This document shows, piece by piece, positions 48,305 to 60,572 of a DNA stretch of 64,000 nt (position 1 is its first letter; each line of letters starts with the position of its first letter). The notes beneath the pieces were generated by a model. It ran no database searches. It saw only the letters and a program-made list of their open reading frames with translations, and was not told where the DNA came from. A program made the position numbers and the translations under genes. Source of the stretch: Phaeotremella fagi (lineage: Eukaryota > Basidiomycota > Tremellomycetes > Tremellales > Phaeotremellaceae); contig BCHU01000008.1 of the NCBI GenBank assembly GCA_001599715.1, positions 1,338,656 through 1,402,655 of the forward strand, read 5' to 3'.

Positions 48305-49285
48305 GATGTAGAGAGTGTATAAGCAATGGTTTAGATTGTTTATTGGTGAAAGGGATTGTTTGGTTTATGTACTTTGCTTTGGGTGAAGGATAAGCTTGGT
48401 GGGTGATTGAAAGTAAAATCAAGAAGAACAAACTCTTTGAATCTGGGAGCATATAAGTATACATGATGGAGAAAAAAACAGTGGCCTTCATCCGAACATA
48501 GCAAGCTGTCTTCCACCGACGCTCCACACAATCAATGGAATTATGACGTTCTATCTTGCACTCGAACATTCTATGGGTGGAGCTTTGTGACGCAGAACAA
48601 AAGATGGGCCTGGGTACTCAGAGTTAAAGAGTGGCCTTCATCCGGACATAGCAAGCTGTCTTCCACCGACGCTCCACACAATCAATGGAATTATGACGTT
48701 CTATCTTGCACTCGAACATTCCATGGGTGGAGCTTTGTGACGCAGAACAAAAGATGAGACGATCCTTTACTCCTGTTACATCATGCATTGTTTGGTTTGA
48801 TGGTTACTCCGACTTCTGCAGCACGTTCAAAAACTACCTCCTCAGCAGAGTGGCAAAAAGAATTTTGCCACAAAGCCAGAAATTACAGTGACAGAAAGTA
48901 CGACTTGGCTGACAAACGACAATCATGCACGGAGATCGTTTGGTCAGTAGAACTTTAATTTTATTTCTTTTTTGACCAATATTTCGACGCCACTACAGTA
49001 GCGTCATGGACCAAAGACAGAATCGTCGGGATTTATCAATCGGCTTTCGGGACAAACTGCTTCACTGGTGCCACTGGATCCTTTCAGAAGAGTAAAAGTA
49101 TGACGACACTATTACCGAGTAGCTTGAAGATACGCACAACAAAAGACAGCTTGTCTTCCAAGATCGATCCTTTCTTCAACACACCTTCGTAGCGCTCCAC
49201 TTACATCTCAAGTCCACTTTGTTATATTCAGCGATGTTCTTGAATCAAACTTCTTCCCTTTTCCCCACATCAACTAACAACAACC
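48305..49285. other. Spacer with recent tandem duplication
   Basis: 981 bp between two divergent small genes. It contains the tandem duplication described separately (48481-48755) and further right a short cgctccact word near 49195. No intact gene is seen; the AT-rich 48900-49200 part shows nothing else. Confidence 0.45.
48481..48755. repeat. Recent direct duplication of an inverted-repeat element
   Basis: The segment gtggccttcatccg...aacaaaagatg occurs at 48481-48605 and 48631-48755, a period of 150 bp, with only about two differences (ccga/ccgg and ttct/ttcc). Inside each copy are nested inverted arms: GCTCCAC (48521; 48671) facing GTGGAGC (48577; 48727), and within them AATGGAAT facing ATTCCAT in the second copy. 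The same core is found, more diverged, at 46028, 46152 and 47269. It resembles a small MITE-like element, but no terminal target-site duplication has been shown. Confidence 0.75.
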
Positions 49286-49754
49286 ATGACGACTTTCAAC
49301 TTATCAGATATTACTCTTCTCGCTGGGTCAGAGCCAGACAACAGCGAGAGCGAGATGTTCCCCAAGGTATGTCTTATTTACAATACAAGCTGATTGTCAC
49401 CAGAACGCAATCATGATAAAGAATCAAGAAGTCGAAGACATTGGCACCGTCAGCCTATTCTTTGTTCCAAGCAAGACCCTTGTCTTTGATTTAGACATCA
49501 TTGGAGGCGAGGAGGATGGTACTCCGGGTGATAGGTGCTTCGTATATGAAGACGAAGAAGGGATTCAATCAATCATGGTCAGCACAGCGGGTGCCGACTT
49601 TGAAGCGGCGTCCGAGACAGAAGATCTCAGCGAGTTTCCAGAAAACTTCTGGAAAATTGCGGTGATCGACAAGGTCGTCACAGAATCAGATTTGGGGGAG
49701 GTCTTCAAACTCACCAGAGAAAAGTTGGAGAGTAAGAAAATAGTGTCAGCGTAG
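49286..49754 (+). CDS. Small hypothetical protein, island member 3, 143 aa
   Basis: Two exons, 49286-49366 and 49404-49754. It starts MTTFNLSDITLLAGSEP and has many acidic residues. A central beta-rich part (VSLFFVPSKTLVFDLDIIGGEED, then DRCFVYEDEEGIQSIMV) is followed by KIAVIDKVVTESDLGEVFKL-TREKLE, a helix-ending that members 1, 4 and 5 share in spirit. The intron position and the first ten residues resemble member 1. No function can be assigned. Confidence 0.6.
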
Positions 49755-50308
49755 TTGGTTTTCTCAAAGGAGGGTTTTGTTCAGGTAAAGGGGGGGTAGA
49801 GATTGTCATACTGTACAGTAGTTTTATGCAGAACGTGTCGTTTAGGATTTGGAGATTGCACGACACACATTTCTACAGCAGCTATAAACTCAGTGGGATA
49901 GGAAAGTCGTTTATGACTAAAGGGACGTGTGTTCTATAGCAATGGAAAATGTTCATGTTTTCCAGAATGGTCAACGTATCCTGAAATACGCATTGTCTAG
50001 AGCCACAAATACTATTCTCTCATAAGGACTGCCTCCACAGAGTAATTGGAGAGCGCAGACACCCCTTCATCATTTGAGGTGTGGTTGAGTACTCTCTACG
50101 AGTGCATATATAACACATTGCTTACGATACCAATTGAGCACCACCGTTCCAAGCAAAATGAACACTGCAGTGTCGGAGCGTAGAGTGCGTTCATGACAAG
50201 TTACTTCCTTTCTCCTAACGCCTTCTTCGACTTTGCACCCCTTGATACAGATTCAAGGACTGTATAAAGTAGTTATTCTCCTTTTTCGCCACCTTCAACT
50301 CAACAATC
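49755..50308. promoter_or_regulatory. Intergenic with TATA-like elements
   Basis: 554 bp. Promoter of member 4: catatataac at 50103 and ctgtataaagt at 50260-50270, the latter 40 bp before the start codon and a good TATA box. No gene is seen. Confidence 0.5.
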
Positions 50309-50806
50309 ATGTCGAACGAAATTCGTAAATCAATCCAAGCCCCAGACATCGTCATCATCTCGAATCCCTCCGCAGCCCAACAGTGGTGGAAGCAAGTTGA
50401 TTATCTAAGCGATCCCACTAGTGAATCTCTTGGTGGATCTCGAACCAAAACTACTCAACTCGCAGCGACTCGGCTTGTTCTCGCAAAGACTAGTGATTTG
50501 GAAAGTACATTATCAAAATTTCAAGTCCCGTTGTACTACTTCCCAGAAGGTTACAAATTCGTCAGTGTTGAAGAAGGAGGGGAGGTACTCGATCAATACT
50601 TAATGAGCAACAGAGAATTAGGAGAAGAATCGATGTGGAAAAACTACCCAGAGTTGAGTGCAGGGGCATCATTGTCTGAGTATGGGAAGTACGGAAATCT
50701 CAAAGCTGAGGAGTGTACTCTTATGGCAACGATCTCGAGAAAAGTCGATTATGAGGATCTTCGAGTTGTGTTTGCTCTCACCAGAACCAAGTGGGAGGGA
50801 AAGTAG
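50309..50806 (+). CDS. Small hypothetical protein, island member 4, 165 aa
   Basis: An intronless frame starting MSNEIRKSIQAPDIVII. No domain is recognised. The body is soluble and mixed in charge (PLYYFPEGYKFVSVEEGGEVL, then ELGEESMWKNYPELSAG). It ends MATISRKVDYEDLRVVFALTRTKWEGK; the DLRVVFALTRTKW end matches DLGEVFKLTREKLE of member 3 in length and pattern, which is the best evidence that the small genes are related. A TATAAA box is close upstream. Confidence 0.6.
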   Translation: MSNEIRKSIQAPDIVIISNPSAAQQWWKQVDYLSDPTSESLGGSRTKTTQLAATRLVLAKTSDLESTLSKFQVPLYYFPEGYKFVSVEEGGEVLDQYLMSNRELGEESMWKNYPELSAGASLSEYGKYGNLKAEECTLMATISRKVDYEDLRVVFALTRTKWEGK

Positions 50807-51147
50807 GGTCAGCTGGGAAGCGGGATATGTAAGCTAGAATCAACATGAAAGGAGGTTGTTATGATTTGTAGTATATATTTGATGAATATAGTTGGTGAGA
50901 CTGACAGGTCCAACGGGGGATACATATCCATTCTGTTCGTAAAGTGGTACACTAGTAATATGCTTGCTACTTGAAACTGAAGACGACCAAAGAGGCAGTC
51001 TGACAAAGGTTTATTTTCAAACGATTACTGAAAGTTGAATCTGAGTCACTCCTTGAAACGGGTTTTGGCATGAATGGGGTGTAAGGATATATATCGAGTC
51101 AACTGTATTCAAAGAAACTCAACATCAACCAATTAGTCGTAATCAAA
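50807..51147. promoter_or_regulatory. Intergenic, promoter of member 5
   Basis: 341 bp. A TATA-like ggatatatatcg lies at about 51087, 60 bp before the start codon, followed by the AC-rich leader common to these genes. No gene is seen. Confidence 0.45.
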
Positions 51148-51552
51148 ATGTCGACGACCACTCAAACAACTGCCTTCACCTTGCAGCTCAGATCAAAAGG
51201 GGAATCCATCTTTGTCCCCACAGAAGTAGGGCAGTTCAGGGATGCGGTGAGAGTAGGGAGTACAGCGGTATTCAGCAACAAAGGTGATAACGATACGTGG
51301 TATCTTCTTCCAGAGGGGACGGTTCTGCGAACAAGAGATTATTTAGGTTGGAATCCGGACACTCTCAAGCGAGTTCAAGGGGTTGGGTATGTTTATAAGA
51401 ATGAGGGTGGGAAGACTGTAAAATCTAAGATACTGTACGGGATTGGGGTGGATGATTTGGAATTGGTTCAGACTTTTGATGAGAATGTTGGGGAGTCCGA
51501 GGTTGAGAGTGTGTTTGAGCGTATCAGGGGTGAACAAGCGGAAAGAGATTAG
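51148..51552 (+). CDS. Small hypothetical protein, island member 5, 134 aa
   Basis: An intronless frame starting MSTTTQTTAFTLQLRSKG. It looks beta-rich (DTWYLLPEGTVLRTRDYLGW, GVGYVYKNEGGKTVKSKILYG) and ends NVGESEVESVFERIRGEQ. The ESEVESVFERIR end aligns with the ESDLGEVFKLTR of member 3, the second-best sign of kinship. It is soluble. Its stop is 112 bp from the convergent fusion gene. Confidence 0.6.
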   Translation: MSTTTQTTAFTLQLRSKGESIFVPTEVGQFRDAVRVGSTAVFSNKGDNDTWYLLPEGTVLRTRDYLGWNPDTLKRVQGVGYVYKNEGGKTVKSKILYGIGVDDLELVQTFDENVGESEVESVFERIRGEQAERD

Positions 51553-51664
51553 TCTTGTAGATTTTGGAGGGTCAGATTGTAACATTGCAGTAGGCAAGGA
51601 AGTGTACGGCCGATGATGTTTGTTATTAGTTCCAACAAAAATGCATCTAATCCGTCTAAACTCC

Positions 51665-54175
<2,511 letters not shown>

Positions 54176-54339
54176 GGGGGTAGTTGAGATAAGTGTTGAG
54201 AGAAGAAGGGAGTTGTTGAAGTAGACTTTTACTTTCTATCGATGCAAATGACGTGTATTAACGGGACCAAATTTATCACTACCTTTGTCAACAGTCCAGT
54301 AATGAGAGACAGATCAGTATCAGTAACATCTACACCACC
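54176..54339. promoter_or_regulatory. Divergent promoter, fusion gene and Bye1-like gene
   Basis: A 164-bp shared spacer with no gene and no strong motif. Confidence 0.4.
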
Positions 54340-56278
54340 ATGTCAGACTCTGGACCATCTGAACCAAGGTTATCCACAAGGACAAGGAACAAATCTCAGA
54401 GAGCTTTGGAATCCAATGAAACCAAAAAGCTGCTAGCCAAAGCCGCGGCTGAAGCCAAAACCCCCAAGCCCAAGTCCAAACCTCAACCCGAAGTCTACTG
54501 TCTATGTCGTAAGAAGGGGACGGGGGAGATGATTCAGTGTGAAGAGTGTGATGAATGGTAGGTGGGGCTAATGGATAAGCTGATGGAAGGTACCATTTCA
54601 CCTGTGTCAAGTTGGGAAAGAAGGAGGCCGCTAGGATAGGTAGGTAGATGTGGTATTTGGCTGATTACAGAAAATTACGTCTGTCCACCGTGTGAAGACA
54701 AGACTGGGAAGAAGAGTACAGGTGGGTGGATGTTGGAGCTAGCTGATTTTAGTTACGGTTGAATCCCCCACCAAATCGCTATCGCCCAAAGCGTCGACAC
54801 CAAAAGTAAGTGGTCGTCCGACTCCACTGACCTCAGAGCGACTCTGGCGATTCTGCGTCTTCAGCCAAAATCTCCCTCCCTTCCCCGGCATCGTCTTCTA
54901 CACCTCCTGAACCTTTGAAACGACGAAGGTCGTCGCCAGGGAAACGACTCAAGGTTAAGGCGTTACCACCTGCGAGACAATATGTGATTGATAAAATGGA
55001 CGACGTGGTGAAGAGAGTTTTTACACCCATCTATGAGAAAGATTTGGCCGCGGAGATCGAGAGGGGTATCTTCAACACCTTCAAAGATGTCATTGGAGGG
55101 AAGGAGATTGCAGGGGGAAGATACAAGTGGGTTTGGTGATGAATTAGCTGACCCCAGGACCCAATTCAACCTCCTCCATTCGTCGTTGTCTAAACCCATT
55201 CGACCGTCTCTACTGAATCGAATTCTGTCTGGTGAAATCGGCGCCAGCACCATTGCCACACTTACGTCGTCTGATCTAGCTACTGAAGAGCGTCTGGAAG
55301 AATTGGAAAAGGCCAAACAAGCGTCTCTAGCGTCAACGGTTAAGTCCAAAGAGGACAAGGTGGCTGTGGGTGTTCGAGTTGGTCGTGACGGGTTTGAGAA
55401 CGCCGAGATAACAGAGGAAGACCGGGTGAGAGAGGAAGATAGACGACGGGAAGAGGAGAGGAGGGAGCGGGAACGTGAGCGTGAACGGAGGGAAAGGGAG
55501 GAGAGGGAGGAGAGGGAGGAGAGGGGGAGGGAGAGAGACGAACCTTCCTCACCCCCAGTCCAATCTGCCTGGGGTGAACACTCACCCGAAATGCTCTCCC
55601 CTATCGAAGTCCACTCTCCTGACGCTCCGTATGAACCACCGAGTGAGATGGATTTGTTTTACCAAAAGGACGTACTGTGGAGGGGATCGGTGAGTGAGAG
55701 TCAAACCCCACTGACATCAGATTGCCAATCCCGCCGAACCGTCGTCTCAAACACCCACCGTTAGTCTCAGATCGGTCTCTGGGCGGAGTAGCTACGGTGA
55801 GGAGTATTGGAACCGTCTACTTCCCCACTCCACCATCTCCATCACTGGTCGAGTTCCAACCAACACGTCGTCTCAATACCTCAGCGACAGCAGGCTGACC
55901 CCGGGGAAGGAGTTGATAGTGGTAGCGTTCACCTCCTCAGATGGAGCGTTGGATCCAATGGTGGATTACTTTATAAACAAAGAGTAGGTCAATCTTAAAC
56001 TACGCTTACCCAGTCGCCACGCCGTCTACCTTCCCTACGACCAACGTCCACCACCCAACGTTCCCAAGGAGCTCTATCTCATTCCTCTACGCCCCAGTGA
56101 CCCTTCGCCAGAGTTTACCGATCTGATCGACAACTACGCGTTACCGGGGGTTCGTGACGCTTCCATATTCTTAGGCGTGTTTGTAGCCAACACGAGGATG
56201 TCTGTATCTGTCCCAGCCGGTTTAAACCTCCCCACCACAGATGAATTGCAAGCGTTACTAGCTAGTATCCGTAGATAA
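54340..56278 (+). CDS. BYE1: Bye1/PHF3-like PHD, TFIIS-like and SPOC protein
   Basis: Seven or more exons encode about 560 aa. The order is PHD finger (YCLCRKKGTGEMIQCEECDEW spliced to YHFTCVKLG and YVCPPC; the Cys4-His-Cys3 set is complete), then a basic Ser/Pro linker, then a TFIIS central-like domain (ARQYVIDKMDDVVKRVF, LAAEIERGIFNTFKD, IRPSLLNRILSGEI), a long Arg/Glu charged helix (EERRERERERERR), and a SPOC domain (WNRLLPHSTISITGRVP, LIVVAFTSSDG, DASIFLGVFVANTRMSV). Bye1 binds H3K4me3 and the jaw of RNA polymerase II. A purine-rich run at 55430-55540 encodes the charged helix and is repetitive. Confidence 0.88.
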
Positions 56279-56352
56279 CCTATGCACTGCCATATTTGCT
56301 TCCGTCGCGTCAACAAGTAGCCATCTCCATCTATCCATCTTATCACCAAACC

Positions 56353-57143
56353 ATGTCAGAAATAGAGCAAGCACACGAATCTGAACCTGAACTCGATCCA
56401 GATGTCGAAGAGGAGGAAGAGGAGGAGGGGGAGTATGAAGTTGCTGCTATCGTCGATCACAAAATGAAAGCGGTAAGTCTAAACATTTGACCTCACTGAC
56501 GCCAGGGCAAAACGACCTGTAAGTTTTAGATTGACCCAACTAACCCCAGATCTCGTCGCCTGGAAAGGGTACGGAGCAGAACACAACACTTGGGAACCAG
56601 AGGCGCATGTGTAGGTAAAGATTAAACCCCTCTGACTCTAGCTCGCACGCCGAAGACATTGTCAAAAGATACTGGGAGAGACAACCTAAAAAACAACCTG
56701 AACCTATCCGAAAACGACCTCGTCAATCCAACTCTTCCACCCCGGTAGTTAAGAAACCTAGGGCCAACGGTAAACGTAAAGCTGAACCTGACGACGTGGT
56801 TGAATTCGAACAATCCCACGTCGATTCGACGGTCAAATACGAAGACGTGGAGAGTTGGGAGGAATTGGTTCAGAACATTGATACCATCGAACGGGGTCAT
56901 GAGGAGAAGTTGATGGTTTATCTTACAATGTGGGTTAATTCAATGGACTGGCTGACGATCAGGGTTGGAGGTGAAAAAGTTAGTTTGGAAACTGAAGTCG
57001 CTTATCGTCGTTGTCCACAAAAGGTGAGTCGAGGGAGGGACCTTACTAATGACAGTTGCTTAAATTCTACGAGGCTCATTTGAAGTGGGTTCAATGTGTG
57101 GATTGTACTGACCAACTCTAGGTGGAAGATGCCTGATGTTTAG
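56353..57143 (+). CDS. HP1-like chromo/chromoshadow protein
   Basis: Seven exons encode about 200 aa, starting MSEIEQAHESE after 74 bp of spacer. An acidic N-terminus leads into a chromodomain (EYEVAAIVDHKMKA spliced to GKTTYLVAWKGYGAEHNTWE). The aromatic cage for methyl-lysine is kept: Tyr in EYEV, Trp and Tyr in AWKGY. The hinge is basic (KKQPEPIRKRPR, KKPRANGKRKAE). The end is a chromoshadow domain (VESWEELVQNIDTIER, YRRCPQKLLKFYEAHLKWKMP), the dimer-forming part. This is the architecture of HP1/Swi6, so it probably reads H3K9me in heterochromatin. Confidence 0.92.
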
Positions 57144-57421
57144 GACTTCGTGTTATCGTATCCCTATGAGATTTGTTTACTTTTGGTTTCGCTTTCATTC
57201 GTCGTCGTAGTATGGTGTGAGATGTTATTATTTACTTCTATCGGTCTTCTGGATATCTGGATAAATCACTGCATATATTCTGATGATCTCTAGCACTCCT
57301 AGTTATCACCCCTTACGCTGAACCTTTGTTGTCACCTTTATCAACTGAAACAATTGGAATGGTGGCTATCTGTAGGCTTGTCAAATCAAATTTCATCGAG
57401 CTATAAAAGTACAACGCTGAT
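57144..57421. other. Convergent spacer with displaced coding remnant
   Basis: 278 bp. On the minus strand, 57313-57375 reads ATIPIVSVDKGDNKGSA then a stop, nearly the same as the end of the 60-kb pseudogene copy. It lies just beyond the stop of the intact gene, so it appears to be a leftover ancestral C-terminal exon. Confidence 0.55.
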
Positions 57422-58977
57422 CTATGGAAGTCCATGTCTGTCTCTTTCGACAAAGGCATATATGAGGCATGCTTTAACCTCTTCCACGTTGTCCTCCCTC
57501 CATGAGAACTCTGCCCACCATCTTGACATTTCTGGCACGATAGGTTGAATGCCTTTTCCTCTCAATCGAGCTGACAAACCTAATAACCTGTACCAAATCT
57601 TGATCTTTTCCGCATTCTCCGGCAGGAGCCTCTGATATAAGTCTTCAGTGCTGATATTGAATAATTCTTCCGCGTAACGTATCCGTACTGATTGATCTGG
57701 GGTGGGGACGGACGATCGAGTGGGAGAATCTTGCTGGCCTGATATATGTGAGTGCTCTGGAGATGTGGTGTATTATGACGGACTCACTGGTTTCTCCTTC
57801 AACTGTTTGAATCTCTAATGAACCAACTACACGCTTCGGAATGGTTAACCCATTTTCGGGCTAGATATCTTTAGGATGCGGTTGTTGATGAAACTCACAG
57901 TTGCAGGAATGAAATTCAAATTACACTGACAATTGGTTAATACCTTTCTGTTACTTCTAAGACATACCTCAGGATCTATAGGTAAAGGGAAGAATCGACC
58001 CGATTTCTCACTAAATCCAATCCATAACCAAACAACGACCCCTGCCCTGTCTGTTGGAAATCTCGAGAGCAAAAAATTATCATCGCACTGTACTGTCAGG
58101 TTAATTATCTAGTAGTCATACAATTTTAACGATGACCATCCCAGTCGTAAGAACGTGCGCCATGGCCATGTAAGCGGCTGCGTCCATAGTTACTTAAACT
58201 GTCAGAAAAGTACACGTTGTGTCACTCACTCTGCCCATCTTCATGCTGTTGAATCAACATCTCCTTATTCCAAGTGAAGCCGTTTTCACCAATCACGTTA
58301 AACTTGCGCATTTCTTCCGCTGCCTTATGGAAAGATATGTTATTCGTATTCCATATTCAGAGTAGCTGAACTTACTAATTTAACAAAGGTTTCGTGAAAC
58401 ATTTCATCACCGAAGAGTTGGACACACAACGAGCTGTTTGTCGTCAGTTGAGTCTTCATTTCCCTTTGAGCTTACCGATAGACGTCTCTTCCTGAACAGG
58501 GACGATTAACCTCAATCATCATTCAACGTGAAAGAGAAAAATTCACCATCTTTCTTGACCTCACCTATAGTTCTACCATACTGTTGAAGGAGTTCAGCAA
58601 GTTCGTTGAGCTCTGGATCTTGATATCGCTCGACGACTACAGATTCAACAAAATCTGAAGTAGAAGAAGTTAAATTCAAGAAATTCATCTCACGAGACCC
58701 TACTTACCTCTGCGCTCAACTTTCTTATTGAAATCGTCCAAATCTTTCCGTAATTTCTCTAACGATTTCGCTTGCATAAGCGATCCGATGGCGTCAGAGA
58801 TGCTTCTTGATTCAACGACTCCAGAAACCGCTAACATCAAATAAGTTGACTGATAGGCGTGTATAAGTCAGTAAGAACAGTATCACTTCTGAGCGGTTGA
58901 GAAAATCTCACCCGGGCACTCATTTTGATAACGAATGGAAGCTTAGGATCATCAACGTTCACGCGAGTTTGTGGCAT
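57422..58977 (-). CDS. Hypothetical protein, about 390 aa, multi-exon
   Basis: Around ten short exons join in frame, starting MPQTRVNVDDPKLPFVIKM and ending FVERDRHGLP. I do not recognise the family. Visible pieces: SLEKLRKDLDDFNKKVERR (coiled-coil-like), VVVERYQDPELNELAELLQQYG, MDAAAYMAMAHVLTTG, a Trp-rich VVVWLWIGFSEKSGRFFPLP, and C-terminal LYQRLLPENAEKIKIWYRLL. There is no signal peptide. The gene has a truncated copy at 60047-60345. Exon ends are my own reading from splice signals, so the exact model is uncertain. Confidence 0.6.
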
Positions 58978-59438
58978 TGGTATTTGTGGTGTTTTTATTG
59001 AATATTAAACAAATGATGTATGAACAATGACTTGTTGGTTATGATTATAGAAGAACGCGTAATTTAGGATTCAGTTATTGCTACAGACCTCAATCGTCAG
59101 ATTGATTGATTGATCGATTGATTGATTGATTGATTGATGAAATGAAACGTTATTTCGTCGCTTGGAGATTCAAAGTGCCACCGCCGTTCAATGCGACCAG
59201 GTGATGCATACAGAAGACTCCATCAGGTCAATTTGATCATGTTTTGATGGGAAATGAAAGGAATCTAGCGTCAAGATCGATCGATCATTGAGATAGATGC
59301 ACTGCAATCAAATATTCACTATATGTTATATTCACTCTATGTTTAGTATTTTCCTCTTCACACTTGACATTAGGTTTTTCGTCAAATAAACAAATTAACT
59401 ATTAACACTTGAATCACCGTCTAACATCGAGAAACAGC
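58978..59438. promoter_or_regulatory. Divergent promoter region
   Basis: 461 bp between the 57.4-kb gene and a small plus-strand gene. It includes the gattgatt tetranucleotide run at 59100-59140 and no gene. Confidence 0.4.
59100..59140. repeat. gatt microsatellite
   Basis: About ten tandem gatt units with one gatc interruption (agattgattgattgatcgatt...). Confidence 0.8.
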
Positions 59439-59884
59439 ATGTCCAACCCTTTCACAGCCTCAGAAAATTATGAATCTGGTGATACACCTGAAGTTAAAAC
59501 AGCTTTTGAAGTAAGACTTCGAATACCATTGTTTCCATTTGACAGTCTAACGTATTTAACGATCTGCTATGTAGGCTCTTCACAACTTATATGCTATTAA
59601 AGTAGAAATGCAAGCTGCCGAAATTCCACAAGCTGAAAAGGTTATTAGAATTGAGGCGGCGAAGAAGGAATTTGATCGAAGAATGGAACCAATCTATCAT
59701 CCAGAACGTTTTCTTGTTAGTAAGTCACTCACTGTGAATTTTCTTCTGTGCTGAGTTTTGTGTGAGTTCAGGTGAACCATCTAATCCAGTCAACGAACCA
59801 CAGCTCGAACCAACTCCTGGACCGTCTGAACCTCACAGTGAAACTCAACCTCAACCGCAAGCCGGTGCATCTGAACGTAATTGA
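59439..59884 (+). CDS. Small hypothetical protein, 109 aa
   Basis: Three exons (59439-59510, 59575-59719, 59772-59884) join in frame. It starts MSNPFTASENYESGDTPE, has a helical middle (LYAIKVEMQAAEIPQAEKVI, then AAKKEFDRRMEPIYHPERF), and an acidic Pro/Gln/Glu-rich tail ending GASERN. Two intron donors and branch-like ctgac words support a real gene. No domain is recognised. Confidence 0.6.
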
Positions 59885-60046
59885 TGATCGACTGGACGGT
59901 ATCATTTTGGTGGATAATTCAGTAGTTCAGTACATCGATAGATATCCTCGCAAAGATGATGCATTTCATGAAACCGATACTTCATGTCGCGATAACACTG
60001 CATATTCTCTGATACTATTCTCTAGCCCCCTCCTTACTATCACCCC

Positions 60047-60345
60047 TTACGCTGAACCTTTCTTATCACCCTTATCAACAGAAACAATCGGAATGATTGC
60101 TCCATCTTGAGGCTTCATTATTAGCTTGATCGGATAGAAAACTCACAGTAGCAGGGATATAGATCAAATTGGACTGCAATCAGTTTCCCCACATACCACC
60201 ACTCACGCTAAGGTCTATAGGTAAACCGACGAATCATTGAGTCTCGTTAACGTACTTGACCCTTTGGGTCGATTTACAATGTAAACCTGAACGATTCCAG
60301 CTTTGAGAACATGGGTTAGAGCTGTAACGCAATTTTCATTTGGAG
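60047..60345 (-). pseudogene. Truncated copy of the 57.4-kb gene
   Basis: Read on the minus strand, it keeps in order THVLKAGIVQVY, a donor, VGLPIDLS, a donor, NLIYIPAT, a donor and PQDGAIIPIVSVDKGDKKGSA with a stop. These match AHVLTTGMVIVK, PLPIDPE, NLNFIPAT and PENGLTIP of the intact gene. The first half of the parent is absent and the Trp-rich segment is missing. DNA similarity continues past the stop (catattctctgat...tatcaccccttacgctgaacct), so it is a segmental duplicate. The expression state is unknown. Confidence 0.7.
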
Positions 60346-60572
60346 GTTCTCGTCAGTGGGTTGGAGGACTGTAATACAACGTACATAGTCTATAGTTTGT
60401 TTTTCAGATTTGTGATCTGTTCTATATAGCACCTGATCTCAAGTTGCACTCCTGCGTGTCCGACTGGAAACCTTCTACAGTATGGAAAATCTAATCGGGG
60501 GTTTACCGCTGGGCTGAGGTGCAAAATTTGTGTGGATACTGTGCATGTACAGGCAATTAGACCAGAACCAGA

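Noticed and set aside
48481..48755. CRISPR-like array
   Set aside because: Two long copies with no regular spacers in a eukaryotic genome; it is a tandem duplication.
55430..55545. Purine-rich microsatellite as a separate repeat element
   Set aside because: It is in frame and encodes the Arg/Glu helix of the Bye1-like protein.
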